This document shows, in pieces, positions 8,631 to 16,660 of a stretch of DNA of 64,000 nucleotides. The stretch covers positions 310,001 to 374,000 of the forward strand of contig NZ_JAHIAB010000004.1 of assembly GCF_018760365.1 (NCBI RefSeq), read 5' to 3'. Every line of letters begins with the position of its first letter. Position 1 is the first letter of the stretch. This DNA comes from Pseudooceanicola endophyticus. GTDB lineage: Bacteria > Pseudomonadota > Alphaproteobacteria > Rhodobacterales > Rhodobacteraceae. The translations under genes and the position numbers were made by a program. Under the pieces are notes generated by a model. That model made no database searches. It had not been told where the DNA came from and was given only the letters and a program-made list of their open reading frames with translations.

Positions 8631-8707
8631 TGGTAGCGGAGGAGGGACTTGAACCCCCGACACGCGGATTATGATTCCGCTGCTCTAACCAACTGAGCTA
8701 CTCCGCC
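8631..8707 (-). tRNA. tRNA-Met (CAU), elongator
   Basis: Read on the minus strand, a full cloverleaf can be folded. The acceptor stem is GGCGGAG with CTCCGCT (first pair G:U), the D-arm contains AGCTCAGTTGGTTAGAGC, the anticodon stem is GCGGA/TCCGC with loop ATCATAA (anticodon CAU), and the T-arm is GGGGG-TTCAAGT-CCCTC. The discriminator is A and CCA is encoded (8631-8633). The paired G1:U72 end and body fit an elongator rather than an initiator Met tRNA. An AUA-reading Ile tRNA with CAU cannot be fully excluded. Confidence 0.92.
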
Positions 8708-8839
8708 GAACGAGGCGCTGAATACTGTAGGTCCTCGGGGGGGTCAAGAAGAAAAGTTCACTTTTTTCGCGGTTGCACCCGGAGGCGGTTCCTGCTTCCT
8801 CGGGGCAGCGAAAAACGCCTGTTTCGGAAGGGAAAAGTC

Positions 8840-10246
8840 ATGCTGGATCGTCTGCGGGAACTGCTTGGGGCAACGCAGGTTCTGACTGGGGAGGCGGCGG
8901 CACCCTACGGCTACGACTGGAATGGCGGCGGTTTCGCGGCCCCCCTTGCGGTGGTGCGTCCGGCCAGTACGGCAGAGGTTTCGGCGGTGATGAAACTGGC
9001 CTCGGAAACCGGCACGCCGGTCATTCCGCTGTCGGGGCGTACCGGGCTTGCCGGCGGCGGCCAGGGGGCGGGGGCGCTGGTTCTGTCGCTGGAGCGGATG
9101 AACCGCATCCGCGAGATCCGGGTCGGTGCGCGTTCCGCCGTGGTCGAGGCGGGGGTGATCCTTTCGAGACTGCACGAGGCGGCAGAGGCCGAGGGGCTGA
9201 TCTTTCCGCTGAGCTTCGGGGCGCGCGGTTCGGCGATGATCGGCGGGGCGCTGGCGACCAATGCCGGGGGCTCCAACGTGCTGCGCTATGGCAATACCCG
9301 CGATTTGGTGCTGGGGATCGAGGCGGTGCTGGCCGATGGCACCATCGTCGATCTGATGCAGGACCTGCACAAGAACAACTCCGGCTACGACCTGCGCCAC
9401 CTGCTGATCGGCTCCGAGGGGACTCTGGCGGTGATCACCGGGGCGGTGCTGCGGCTGCGCCCCAAGCCCGGCGCCTATGCGACGGCGATGGTGGCGATGG
9501 AGGATCTCTCTCCGGCGCTGGCGCTGCTGAACGAGATCCAGCAGGCCACCGGCGGCGCGGTCGAGGCCTTCGAATACATGCCGGCGAATTTCGTCGAGGA
9601 TTATCTGGCGCTGCACCCCGGCGCCCGGGCTCCGTTCGAAAGCCGCCCGCCGGTGACGATCCTGCTGGAGATCGGTGCCCTGGCGCCGCGCGACTGCACG
9701 CCGGGGCTGGACGGGGCGCTGCCCATCGTGACCTACCTGGAGGACCTGCTGGGGCGTTTCCTGGAGGCGGGGCGGATCTCGGATGCGGTGATCGCCCGTT
9801 CGGGCAGTCAGCGGGCCGAGATGTGGGCGATGCGCGAGGCCGCCAGCGAGATCGCGGGCACGCGGGATCCGCGCATCATCCTCGATATCGCCGTGCCGGT
9901 GGACCGGGTGGTGAGCTTCCTGGAACGGGCGGATGCGGCATTGGTCAAGGCGGATCCGGGCGCGGGGACCTCGGTCGTGTCGCACCTGGGGGATGGCAAC
10001 GTGCACTACACGGTCTTCCCGACCCGCGTGGATCCGGTGCACAAGGACCACCTGGTCGAGGCCATCGAGGATGTCGTTGCAGAGCTTGGCGGAGCCTTCT
10101 CGGCCGAGCACGGCATCGGGACGCACAAGCTCTCGACCATGGCGCGGCGCAAGGATCCCGGGGCGCTGGCGGCCATGCGGGCGATCAAGGCGGCCCTGGA
10201 TCCGCAGAACATCATGAATCCGGGCAAGCTTCTGCCACCTGCCTGA
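8840..10246 (+). CDS. FAD-linked D-2-hydroxyacid dehydrogenase (GlcD/D-2-hydroxyglutarate dehydrogenase family)
   Basis: A 468-residue flavoenzyme of the vanillyl-alcohol-oxidase fold. The N-terminal FAD-binding half contains VVRPASTAEVSAVMKLA and GLAGGGQG. The C-terminal FAD-oxidase half has the metal/substrate motif HLGDGNVHY (382-390) and AEHGIGTHK. Such enzymes oxidise D-lactate, glycolate or D-2-hydroxyglutarate and pass electrons to an acceptor such as ETF, quinone or cytochrome c. The exact substrate is not decidable here; no glcE or glcF partner lies nearby, which makes the stand-alone D-2-hydroxyglutarate/D-lactate type more likely than glycolate oxidase. The gene stands alone, followed by a paired repeat element. 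Confidence 0.87.
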   Translation: MLDRLRELLGATQVLTGEAAAPYGYDWNGGGFAAPLAVVRPASTAEVSAVMKLASETGTPVIPLSGRTGLAGGGQGAGALVLSLERMNRIREIRVGARSAVVEAGVILSRLHEAAEAEGLIFPLSFGARGSAMIGGALATNAGGSNVLRYGNTRDLVLGIEAVLADGTIVDLMQDLHKNNSGYDLRHLLIGSEGTLAVITGAVLRLRPKPGAYATAMVAMEDLSPALALLNEIQQATGGAVEAFEYMPANFVEDYLALHPGARAPFESRPPVTILLEIGALAPRDCTPGLDGALPIVTYLEDLLGRFLEAGRISDAVIARSGSQRAEMWAMREAASEIAGTRDPRIILDIAVPVDRVVSFLERADAALVKADPGAGTSVVSHLGDGNVHYTVFPTRVDPVHKDHLVEAIEDVVAELGGAFSAEHGIGTHKLSTMARRKDPGALAAMRAIKAALDPQNIMNPGKLLPPA

Positions 10247-10279
10247 TCTGCTGCCGCCCTGCGTGCGGATATGGCAGGT

Positions 10280-10388
10280 GCCTCCGGCGGGGATATTTAT
10301 GGCCAGATGATGAAGAGCCCCGGCTCCCCTGTCATCTGGCCGAAAATATCCCGGGGGAGGCTCCGCAGGAGGCGGGGGCAGCGCCCCC
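10280..10388. repeat. Intergenic repeat, family A, paired inverted copies (A3 + A2)
   Basis: The left arm runs from GCCTCCGGCGGGGATATTT to GGCCAGATGA (10280-10310). The right arm mirrors it, TCATCTGGCC...AAATATCCC...GGAGGC (10332-10361). A spacer with GCCCCGGCTCCC lies between them. The right side ends in GGGGGC-AGC-GCCCCC (10374-10388), as in the other copies. The transcript would form an almost 30-base-pair imperfect hairpin between the dehydrogenase and dnaE2. Confidence 0.8.
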
Positions 10389-10408
10389 TTTGTGGCCCCT
10401 CCAAAATG

Positions 10409-10423
10409 GAACAAATCATGAAT
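10409..10423 (+). promoter_or_regulatory. Candidate LexA (SOS) box upstream of dnaE2
   Basis: GAAC-AAATCAT-GAAT lies 17 bases before the dnaE2 ATG and differs at one position from the Rhodobacter LexA recognition sequence GAAC-N7-GAAC. DnaE2 is a known SOS-induced gene, which supports the call. Confidence 0.55.
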
Positions 10424-10439
10424 ATAATGCGGAGTCGCC

Positions 10440-13349
10440 ATGTATGCCGAACTCTGCGTCTCTTCGAACTTCACCTTTCTCACCGGGGCCTCGCTGCCGG
10501 AGGATTTCGTGCGCGAGGCGGTCGAACTCGGGGTTCCGGCGCTGGCCATCGTCGATGCGAACTCGGTTGCAGGCATCGTGCGGGCCTTCGACGTGGCCCA
10601 GGCGATCGCCGGCCAGCAGGCCGCACGCGACACCCATGACCTGTTTCATCCTGCCATCGGGCCGCCCTTGCCGGCCTATGTGCCGCCCTGTTTGCCGCTG
10701 GTGGTGCCGCGCCTGCTGCCTGGCAGCCTGCTGCAGCTGACCTGCGGGACCGAGGTCGTGGCCCTGCCGCGGGATCGGGCCGCCTGGGGGCGGCTCTGCC
10801 GGTTGCTGTCGAAGGGGCAGCAGCGGGCGCCCAAGGGCGAATGCTACCTGGAGATCGGGGATCTTCTGGAAGAGGGGGCGCTTGAGGGCATGGCGCTGCT
10901 GCTGCAGCCGCCACAGGCACAGACGGTGCCTTGCGGCGCGGGCGACTGGCTGCCACGGGTGCGACCGCTGACGCGCCGCCTTGGGGGGCAGATGCACCTG
11001 ATTCTCAGCCCGGGCTACGACGGCAAGGATCACCTGCGGATGCCGGCCATCGCGGCGCTTGGCGCGGCGCTTGGCCTGCCGCTGGTCGCCAGCCTGCGCC
11101 CGCTCATGCATCATGCCCGGCAGCGGCGGATGGCGGATGTGCTCTCGGCGATCCGGCTGGGAACCACGGTGGATGATCTGGGACCCGAGGCGCAGCGGAA
11201 CGCCGAGCGCCGCCTGCGTCCCGTCCCCGAAGTCCACCGCATCTTCGCCGACTACCCCGAGGCCGTTGCCGCCAGCGGGCAGATCGCCGACAGCCTCGAT
11301 TTCTGCCTGAGCGAACTGCGCTACGAATATCCCTCCGAGGTTGCCCCCGGCGAAACCCCGGCCGAGCGCCTGTCGCGGCTGGCCCATGAGGGCCTGCGCT
11401 GGCGCTACCCTGCCGGCGCCCCGCAGCAGATCCGCGACCTTCTGGCCCATGAGCTGGAGCTGATCGGCAAGCTGGGCTACGAACCCTACTTCCTGACCGT
11501 CAACGACATCGTGGCCTTCGCCCGTTCGCGCGACATCCTGTGCCAGGGGCGGGGCTCGGCTGCCAATTCCGTCACCTGCTTCTGCCTTGGCGTCACTTCG
11601 GTCAGCCCCGAGATCGGCACCATGGTCTTCGAACGCTTCGTCTCCGAGGCCCGGGACGAGCCCCCCGATATCGATGTCGATTTCGAGCATGAACGCCGCG
11701 AGGAGGTGATCCAGTGGATCTACGAACGCTACGGGCGCCACCGCGCGGGCCTCTGCGCCACCGTGATCCACTACCGCGGCAAGCGCGCCATCCGCGAGGT
11801 CGGCGCCGCCATGGGCCTGTCGCAGGACACCATCGCGGCATTGTCTTCGCAGCTTTGGGGGCACTCCGCCGCCGGCAGCCTGACGCCCGAGCGCCTGCGC
11901 GAGATCGGCCTGGATCCCCATGATCGCCGGCTGAACCTGACGCTTCAGATGATCGGGGAAATCGAGGGCTTCCCCCGCCACCTGTCGCAGCATGTCGGCG
12001 GCTTCATCATCACCGAGGGGCGCCTGGACGAGCTGGTGCCGGTGCAGAATGCCGCCATGGAGGACCGCACCGTCATCTGCTGGGACAAGGACGACATCGA
12101 CCGGCTGGGCATCCTCAAGGTCGATATCCTGGCGCTTGGCATGTTGTCCTGCCTGCGCCGCGCCTTCGAGCTGATGCAGGTGCACGAGGGGCTGGACTAT
12201 ACCCTGGCCAGCCTTCCGGCGGAGGATCCGAAGACCTACGACATGCTCTGCCGCGCCGACAGCATCGGCGTGTTCCAGGTGGAAAGCCGGGCGCAGATGA
12301 ACTTCCTGCCCCGGATGCGGCCGCGCAAGTTCTACGATCTGGTGATCGAGGTGGCGATCATCCGGCCCGGGCCGATCCAGGGCGACATGGTGCATCCCTA
12401 CATCCGTCGCCGCAACGGCGAGGAAGAGGTCAGCTTCCCCTCCGACGCCCTGGGCGAGGTGCTGGGCAAGACCCTGGGCGTGCCGCTGTTCCAGGAGCAG
12501 GCGATGCAGATCGCCATCATCGGCGCGGGTTTCACCCCGACCGAGGCCGACCGCCTGCGCCGTTCGCTGGCCACCTTCAAGAAGCACGGCAATGTCGCCG
12601 ATTTCCGCGACCGCTTCCTGCGCGGCATGGCCCGCAACGGCTACGACATGGACTTTGCCGAACGCTGCTTCTCCCAGATCGAGGGGTTCGGATCCTACGG
12701 TTTCCCGGAAAGCCATGCCGCCAGCTTCGCGCTGCTGGTCTATGCCTCGGCCTGGATCAAGTGCCACCACCCCGGTATCTATGCCTGCGCGCTGCTGAAT
12801 TCGCAGCCCATGGGGTTCTATGCCCCGGCGCAGATCGTGCGCGATGCGCGTGAACACGGTGTCACGGTGCTGCCCGTCGATATCAACGCCTCCTACTGGG
12901 ACAACGTGATGGAGCGTGACGGCGGCGGCAATCTGGCGCTGCGGCTGGGCTTCCGGCAGATCAAGGGGCTGAGCCGCGACGAGGTGCGCTGGATCTCGGG
13001 GGCGCGCGGCAACGGTTACCTGACGGTGGAGGAGGTCTGGCGCCGCGCCGGCACCCCGCCACCGCTGATCGAGCGCCTGGCCGAGGCCGATGCCTTCGCC
13101 AGCCTCGGGCTGAGCCGCCGCGAGGCCTTGTGGGAGGCGAAGGCGCTGCGCCCGGGAGACCCGCTGCCGCTGTTTGCCCGCGACCTGGAGGGCGAGGGGA
13201 TCGAGGAACCGCAGGCCCTGCTGCCCGAGATGACCCTGGGCGAACATGTGGTGGAGGATTTCGTGGCGACGCGGCTGTCGCTGAAGGCGCATCCGGTGGC
13301 CCTGCTGCGCCATATCCTGACGCCGGGGTGGCGGCGCGAGGATATGTAA
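10440..13349 (+). CDS. dnaE2: Error-prone DNA polymerase DnaE2, C-terminally shortened
   Basis: A 969-residue family-C polymerase for translesion synthesis in the SOS response. The PHP domain opens with YAELCVSSNFTFLTGAS. ALPRDRAAWGRLCRLLSKG is diagnostic for DnaE2, and the catalytic aspartates lie in PPDIDVDFEHERREEV around residue 410. The finger and helix-hairpin-helix parts follow, up to LSLKAHPVALLRHIL. Family members normally continue for roughly 90-100 residues through an OB-fold (GLVLVRQRPGSA-like). Here a stop comes about ten residues later, and that stop lies inside an operator palindrome of the next cassette. Residues 55-100 are more Pro-rich than usual but remain in frame. imuA and imuB, the usual partners, are not in the window. 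GGAG precedes the ATG. Confidence 0.88.
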   Translation: MYAELCVSSNFTFLTGASLPEDFVREAVELGVPALAIVDANSVAGIVRAFDVAQAIAGQQAARDTHDLFHPAIGPPLPAYVPPCLPLVVPRLLPGSLLQLTCGTEVVALPRDRAAWGRLCRLLSKGQQRAPKGECYLEIGDLLEEGALEGMALLLQPPQAQTVPCGAGDWLPRVRPLTRRLGGQMHLILSPGYDGKDHLRMPAIAALGAALGLPLVASLRPLMHHARQRRMADVLSAIRLGTTVDDLGPEAQRNAERRLRPVPEVHRIFADYPEAVAASGQIADSLDFCLSELRYEYPSEVAPGETPAERLSRLAHEGLRWRYPAGAPQQIRDLLAHELELIGKLGYEPYFLTVNDIVAFARSRDILCQGRGSAANSVTCFCLGVTSVSPEIGTMVFERFVSEARDEPPDIDVDFEHERREEVIQWIYERYGRHRAGLCATVIHYRGKRAIREVGAAMGLSQDTIAALSSQLWGHSAAGSLTPERLREIGLDPHDRRLNLTLQMIGEIEGFPRHLSQHVGGFIITEGRLDELVPVQNAAMEDRTVICWDKDDIDRLGILKVDILALGMLSCLRRAFELMQVHEGLDYTLASLPAEDPKTYDMLCRADSIGVFQVESRAQMNFLPRMRPRKFYDLVIEVAIIRPGPIQGDMVHPYIRRRNGEEEVSFPSDALGEVLGKTLGVPLFQEQAMQIAIIGAGFTPTEADRLRRSLATFKKHGNVADFRDRFLRGMARNGYDMDFAERCFSQIEGFGSYGFPESHAASFALLVYASAWIKCHHPGIYACALLNSQPMGFYAPAQIVRDAREHGVTVLPVDINASYWDNVMERDGGGNLALRLGFRQIKGLSRDEVRWISGARGNGYLTVEEVWRRAGTPPPLIERLAEADAFASLGLSRREALWEAKALRPGDPLPLFARDLEGEGIEEPQALLPEMTLGEHVVEDFVATRLSLKAHPVALLRHILTPGWRREDM

Positions 13350-13362
13350 AGCACGCTTTACA
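13345..13362. promoter_or_regulatory. Operator palindrome O1
   Basis: TGTAAAGC-AC-GCTTTACA, a perfect 8-base inverted repeat. It overlaps the dnaE2 stop codon and carries a -35-like TTTACA (13357-13362) that lies 18 bases from TAGTGT (13381-13386). It is probably bound by the downstream XRE regulator. Confidence 0.6.
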
Positions 13363-13383
13363 CGCCGCCCCGATCGGCTCTAG

Positions 13384-13401
13384 TGTAAAGCATACTTTAC
13401 A
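13384..13401. promoter_or_regulatory. Operator palindrome O2
   Basis: TGTAAAGC-AT-ACTTTACA, the same motif as O1 with one mismatched inner pair. Its centre is 39 bases from that of O1 and it covers the presumed -10/start region. Two sites in this arrangement suggest cooperative autorepression. Confidence 0.6.
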
Positions 13402-13422
13402 TGATTCCCGGGGAGGCACGGA

Positions 13423-13797
13423 ATGAGACGTTCGATGATCGAAATCGCCCTGGCGATGACGGCCTATGTGGTGGTCCTGGTGCTGTCGCTTCTGCTGCTG
13501 GCGCGCGGCGGCATCGGCCATCCGGGGGGGCGCATCGCGGTGTCGCTGCTGCCGGTGCTGCCCGCGCTCGGCATCTTCTGGGTCACGCTGCGCGACCTTG
13601 CGCGGCTGGACGAGATGCAGCGCCGCATCGCGCTGGAGGCCCTGGCCCTGGCCTATGGGGCCACGGCCCTGCTGACCTTCAGCTACGGTTTGCTGGAAAA
13701 CGTGGGCTTTCCGCGGCTCAGCATGTTCGCGGTCTGGCCGGTGATGGGGGCGCTTTGGGTGCTGGGCAAGATCATCGCCCAGTGGCGCTACAGATGA
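13423..13797 (+). CDS. Small four-helix membrane protein of unknown function
   Basis: A 124-residue protein made almost entirely of four hydrophobic helices (about 6-26, 37-54, 72-90 and 97-117), with a conserved-looking polar loop RLDEMQRRIALEA between helices two and three. Pairs of such a membrane protein and a small XRE regulator are widespread, and the loop with the DEMQR sequence is typical of them; their function is not known to me. Its stop overlaps the regulator ATG (ATGA), so both are made from one transcript. AGGCACGG is a weak ribosome-binding site. The operators O1 and O2 lie directly upstream. Confidence 0.75.
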   Translation: MRRSMIEIALAMTAYVVVLVLSLLLLARGGIGHPGGRIAVSLLPVLPALGIFWVTLRDLARLDEMQRRIALEALALAYGATALLTFSYGLLENVGFPRLSMFAVWPVMGALWVLGKIIAQWRYR

Positions 13798-13991
13798 GGA
13801 ACAGCATCCCCGATCTGCGCGCGGCGCGGCACTGGTCTCAGGCCGATCTGGCCGAAAAGCTGGGCGTGTCGCGCCAGACCATCAACGCGCTGGAGCGCGG
13901 GCGCTACGATCCCAGCCTGCCTCTGGCCTTCCGTATCGCCGCGCTGTTCGGGACCCGGATCGAGGACATCTTCGAGCCGGATCCCCTCTGA
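13794..13991 (+). CDS. Small XRE-family (Cro/CI-type) transcriptional regulator
   Basis: A 65-residue protein that is little more than one helix-turn-helix domain: LRAARHWSQADLAEKLGVSR followed by QTINALERGRYDPSLPLAFRI. Single-domain XRE proteins like this usually dimerise on a short palindrome. It is translationally coupled to the membrane protein upstream. The two TGTAAAG-CTTTACA palindromes before the cassette are the likely binding sites, giving negative autoregulation. The signal it responds to is unknown. Confidence 0.85.
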   Translation: MRNSIPDLRAARHWSQADLAEKLGVSRQTINALERGRYDPSLPLAFRIAALFGTRIEDIFEPDPL

Positions 13992-13995
13992 GCCC

Positions 13996-14565
13996 TCAGC
14001 GCAGGCCCTTCTGGGCGATCAGGGCGGCCAGCTCGGCCATGACCTGGGCGCGGGCGGCGGCCAGGGCGGCGGCGTTCTCTCCGGCCACGGGGGCTTCCAG
14101 TTCGAACAGGCCCGAGCGGCCCCGCGCCTCGCTGTCGGGCGCCACGAAGTACTGACCCGCCAGGTGGAAACTGCCGTCGGCCTCGGTCACCATCTCCGAG
14201 ATCCGCACCTCGACCCGCGCCGAGGCCCGGTCCAGGAAGGGCCAGGGCGAGGCGGCGATCTGCGCCCCGGTGATGCCCGTGAGGTCGCGCACCAGCGTCA
14301 TCGTCATGCCGCGCGCCGGGTCGTCGGCCCAGAGCTTGGACTTGTCGGCCTTCAGGCTGCCGTCGCCCTGACGGCGGTAGATCTCTCCGCTGCCCGCGTA
14401 ATCGGGCAGCGAGACCGAGGCGACCTCGACCGAGGAGAAGCCGATGCGCTGCTTGGGCAGGGCCTCTACCGGGGTGGCGGGGATGGTGTAGAGCGCCTCG
14501 TTCCCCGAACAGGCCGCCAGAAGCAGCAGGACGGGCAGGGTGCTGAACAGCTTTGCAGGTTTCAT
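13996..14565 (-). CDS. pqiC: PqiC-like lipoprotein (ABC-type transport auxiliary, DUF330 family)
   Basis: A 189-residue outer-membrane lipoprotein candidate. The signal peptide ends in a lipobox LLAAC with the acylated Cys at residue 19. The body has the family pattern (YTIPA near the start, IGFSSVEVASVSLPDYAGSGEIY). The ATG at 14565 was chosen because it gives a proper lipoprotein signal; the open frame runs further upstream. It is the last gene of the pqi-like operon, 10 bases after pqiB. In E. coli PqiC anchors the PqiB needle to the outer membrane for lipid transport. Confidence 0.8.
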   Translation of the reverse strand: MKPAKLFSTLPVLLLLAACSGNEALYTIPATPVEALPKQRIGFSSVEVASVSLPDYAGSGEIYRRQGDGSLKADKSKLWADDPARGMTMTLVRDLTGITGAQIAASPWPFLDRASARVEVRISEMVTEADGSFHLAGQYFVAPDSEARGRSGLFELEAPVAGENAAALAAARAQVMAELAALIAQKGLR

Positions 14566-14575
14566 CAGGTCGTCC

Positions 14576-16660
14576 TCATCGTCCGAAGAGCAGGGAGTTG
14601 GGGTTGCGCTGCACCTCGCGCGCCAGCGCCGAGATGGCGTCGGCGGCACGTTGCACCTGGCGCAGCGTGTCGGTCACGTCGCGGCCCACGCCGTCGCGGG
14701 CGTCGTAGCCGCGCAGGGTGGTGGCGGCCTGGGCCAGCACGGCCTGGGCATTGGCGATCAGCGCCGGCAGATCCTGCGAGACCTTGGTGACATTCTTCGC
14801 GGCATCGTTGGCCGAGGCCAGCGTGTCGTTCAGATTGTCCACCGCGCCGCCCTCGCGCAGCTCCTTGAGCGTGTCGCGCAGCTGGTCGAGCGCCTGCGAG
14901 AGATGCGCCGGAAGCTCCTTGGTGCCGGATTGCTGGAGGAAGCTGTCGACGGTCTGCATCAGCCCGTCGAGGCTGTCGGCCAGCTGGTCAAGCGGCACGT
15001 TCGCGGCATTGGCGGCGATGCTGTCGAGGCGCTGGATCAGGGCCGGAACGCCGGTCACCGCGCCGCTGAAGGCCTGAGCTGCATCGGTCACGCCCTGGAT
15101 CGCGTCGGTCACCTTCTTCACCATCTCCTCGTGCTGGACCTGGGTCAGCACGCCGTTGATGTTGTCGGCCACCGAGGAGAGCTGCTGGGGCAGCTGCTGC
15201 ACCCCGTCGGATCCGACGAACTTGCGGGTATCGTCCAGCAGGCCGCGGATCTCTCCGGGCACCGCGCGGGTGTCGTCGCTGCCCACCAGCGCCGAGATGT
15301 TGTTCAGCGTGTTGATCGCGCTGCTCATCAGCTGCTCGATCGGCAGGGCCGAGACGCGGTCGAGGATGCCCTGGGCATTCGCCGCCACATCCGAGATCTG
15401 CCCCGGTGCCGTCGGGATGACCGGGTTCGGCTGGGCGCTTTCGTCCAGCGTGCCGGGATCGGCATCGGTGTTCGAGGTCAGCTCGACCTTCAGCCCGCCG
15501 GTCAGGATCGAGGCGGTCACCAGCCGGGCCCGCAGGCCCTCGTCCTTGACCTGCTGGCTCAGGTAGGCCAGCGCGCCCTCCGGGGTCTTGTCCTTCAGGC
15601 CCATCTTGGAGGGGCGGATTTCCAGCGTGGCGACCATGTGCATGTCGCTGTCGCCGAAACGGTCCTTGTCGACGATGGCGCCGATGGCATCGACCTTGCC
15701 GATCTGAAGGCCGCCCAGGGTCACCGGGGCATCCACCGACAGGCCGGCGACGTTCTCGCGGAAATAGGCGGTCAGGGTCAGGGTCGGGCCCTCGTCATCC
15801 CCGAAGGTCGAGGCGGCGGCGGAATCCTTGTCCGGATAGACCGTGAAGGTCGAATCCGGCAGCACCTCCTGCCCGCCGGAGGCGGTGGTCTCGAAGCTGA
15901 CGCCGCCCTGCAGCAGCGTCGCCACCGAGGAGATGTCGAGCGCGGCGCCGTTCGGCCCCAGCGTGAAGGAGAAACCCGAAGTGTCCCAGAACCGCGTCGC
16001 CGAGGTGATCAGCTTGTCCTGGGGGGCAAAGATGAAGGCCGGGGCCTCGACGGTGGAGCCGTCCTTGGAAATCTCGGCCTTGCCGACGCGACCGACCTCG
16101 ATGCCGCGGTACTCGATCACCGTGTCGCCGGTCAGCCCGCTGCCGGGGGCGGCACGCAGGCGGATCTTCAGCCCGGGCTTGCCGTCGCTGTTCAGCGGCG
16201 CCTGGGATAGGCCTTCGAATTTCGTCTTTAGCCCCTCGGGCTTGCTGTCCCACAGGCCCTGGATGTAGACGCCCGAAAGAACCGTTCCAAGGCCGGTCAC
16301 GCCGCGCGCCGACACCTCGGGACGCACCACCCAGAAGTTCGAGCTGTCGTCGACATAATCGGCCACGTCCTTGTTCAGCCGCACCCAGACCTCGACCTTG
16401 TTGAGGTCGGCGGAGAAGCCCAGCTTCTCGACCACGCCGACGGCGACGTCGCGGTAGTGCAGCTCGGTCTCGCCGGCCTTGACGCCCTCGGCGCTGTCGA
16501 AGTCGATCTCGATCAGCGGGCCGCGCTGCGCATAGTTGTGCCAGGCGACGCTGAGGGCGATGATCAGCGCCAGGATCGGCACCACCCAGACCAGCGAGAT
16601 ACGCTCGTACAGGCTGCGGCGGGTGGTGGTGACGTGAACGTCCGGGGGCGTGTCGCTCAT
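14576..16660 (-). CDS. pqiB: PqiB-like MCE-domain protein, intermembrane lipid transport
   Basis: A 694-residue periplasmic protein anchored by one N-terminal helix (LVWVVPILALIIALSVAW). Three MCE domains can be picked out, beginning near GPLIEIDFDSAEGVKAGE, GLKIRLRAAPGSGLTGDT and LTAYFRENVAGLSVDAPV. A long helical, low-complexity C-terminal part should form the needle-like coiled coil seen in PqiB. Three MCE domains match E. coli PqiB and not MlaD or LetB. The ATG at 16660 (MSDTPPDVHV) overlaps the end of the preceding pqiA gene by four bases. The product should bridge inner and outer membrane and move lipids with PqiA and PqiC. Confidence 0.88.
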   Translation of the reverse strand: MSDTPPDVHVTTTRRSLYERISLVWVVPILALIIALSVAWHNYAQRGPLIEIDFDSAEGVKAGETELHYRDVAVGVVEKLGFSADLNKVEVWVRLNKDVADYVDDSSNFWVVRPEVSARGVTGLGTVLSGVYIQGLWDSKPEGLKTKFEGLSQAPLNSDGKPGLKIRLRAAPGSGLTGDTVIEYRGIEVGRVGKAEISKDGSTVEAPAFIFAPQDKLITSATRFWDTSGFSFTLGPNGAALDISSVATLLQGGVSFETTASGGQEVLPDSTFTVYPDKDSAAASTFGDDEGPTLTLTAYFRENVAGLSVDAPVTLGGLQIGKVDAIGAIVDKDRFGDSDMHMVATLEIRPSKMGLKDKTPEGALAYLSQQVKDEGLRARLVTASILTGGLKVELTSNTDADPGTLDESAQPNPVIPTAPGQISDVAANAQGILDRVSALPIEQLMSSAINTLNNISALVGSDDTRAVPGEIRGLLDDTRKFVGSDGVQQLPQQLSSVADNINGVLTQVQHEEMVKKVTDAIQGVTDAAQAFSGAVTGVPALIQRLDSIAANAANVPLDQLADSLDGLMQTVDSFLQQSGTKELPAHLSQALDQLRDTLKELREGGAVDNLNDTLASANDAAKNVTKVSQDLPALIANAQAVLAQAATTLRGYDARDGVGRDVTDTLRQVQRAADAISALAREVQRNPNSLLFGR

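Noticed and set aside
8631-8707. tRNA as Ile (CAU, lysidine type) or initiator Met
   Set aside because: The acceptor and T-arm resemble elongator tRNA-Met, and the first pair is G:U rather than the unpaired C-A of initiators. Ile2 is not fully excluded.
10600-10740. Pro-rich segment in DnaE2 suggesting a frameshift
   Set aside because: Sequence on both sides stays in the same frame with DnaE2 similarity (LLPGSLLQLTC, then ALPRDRAAWGRL). It looks like a divergent insertion and not an error.
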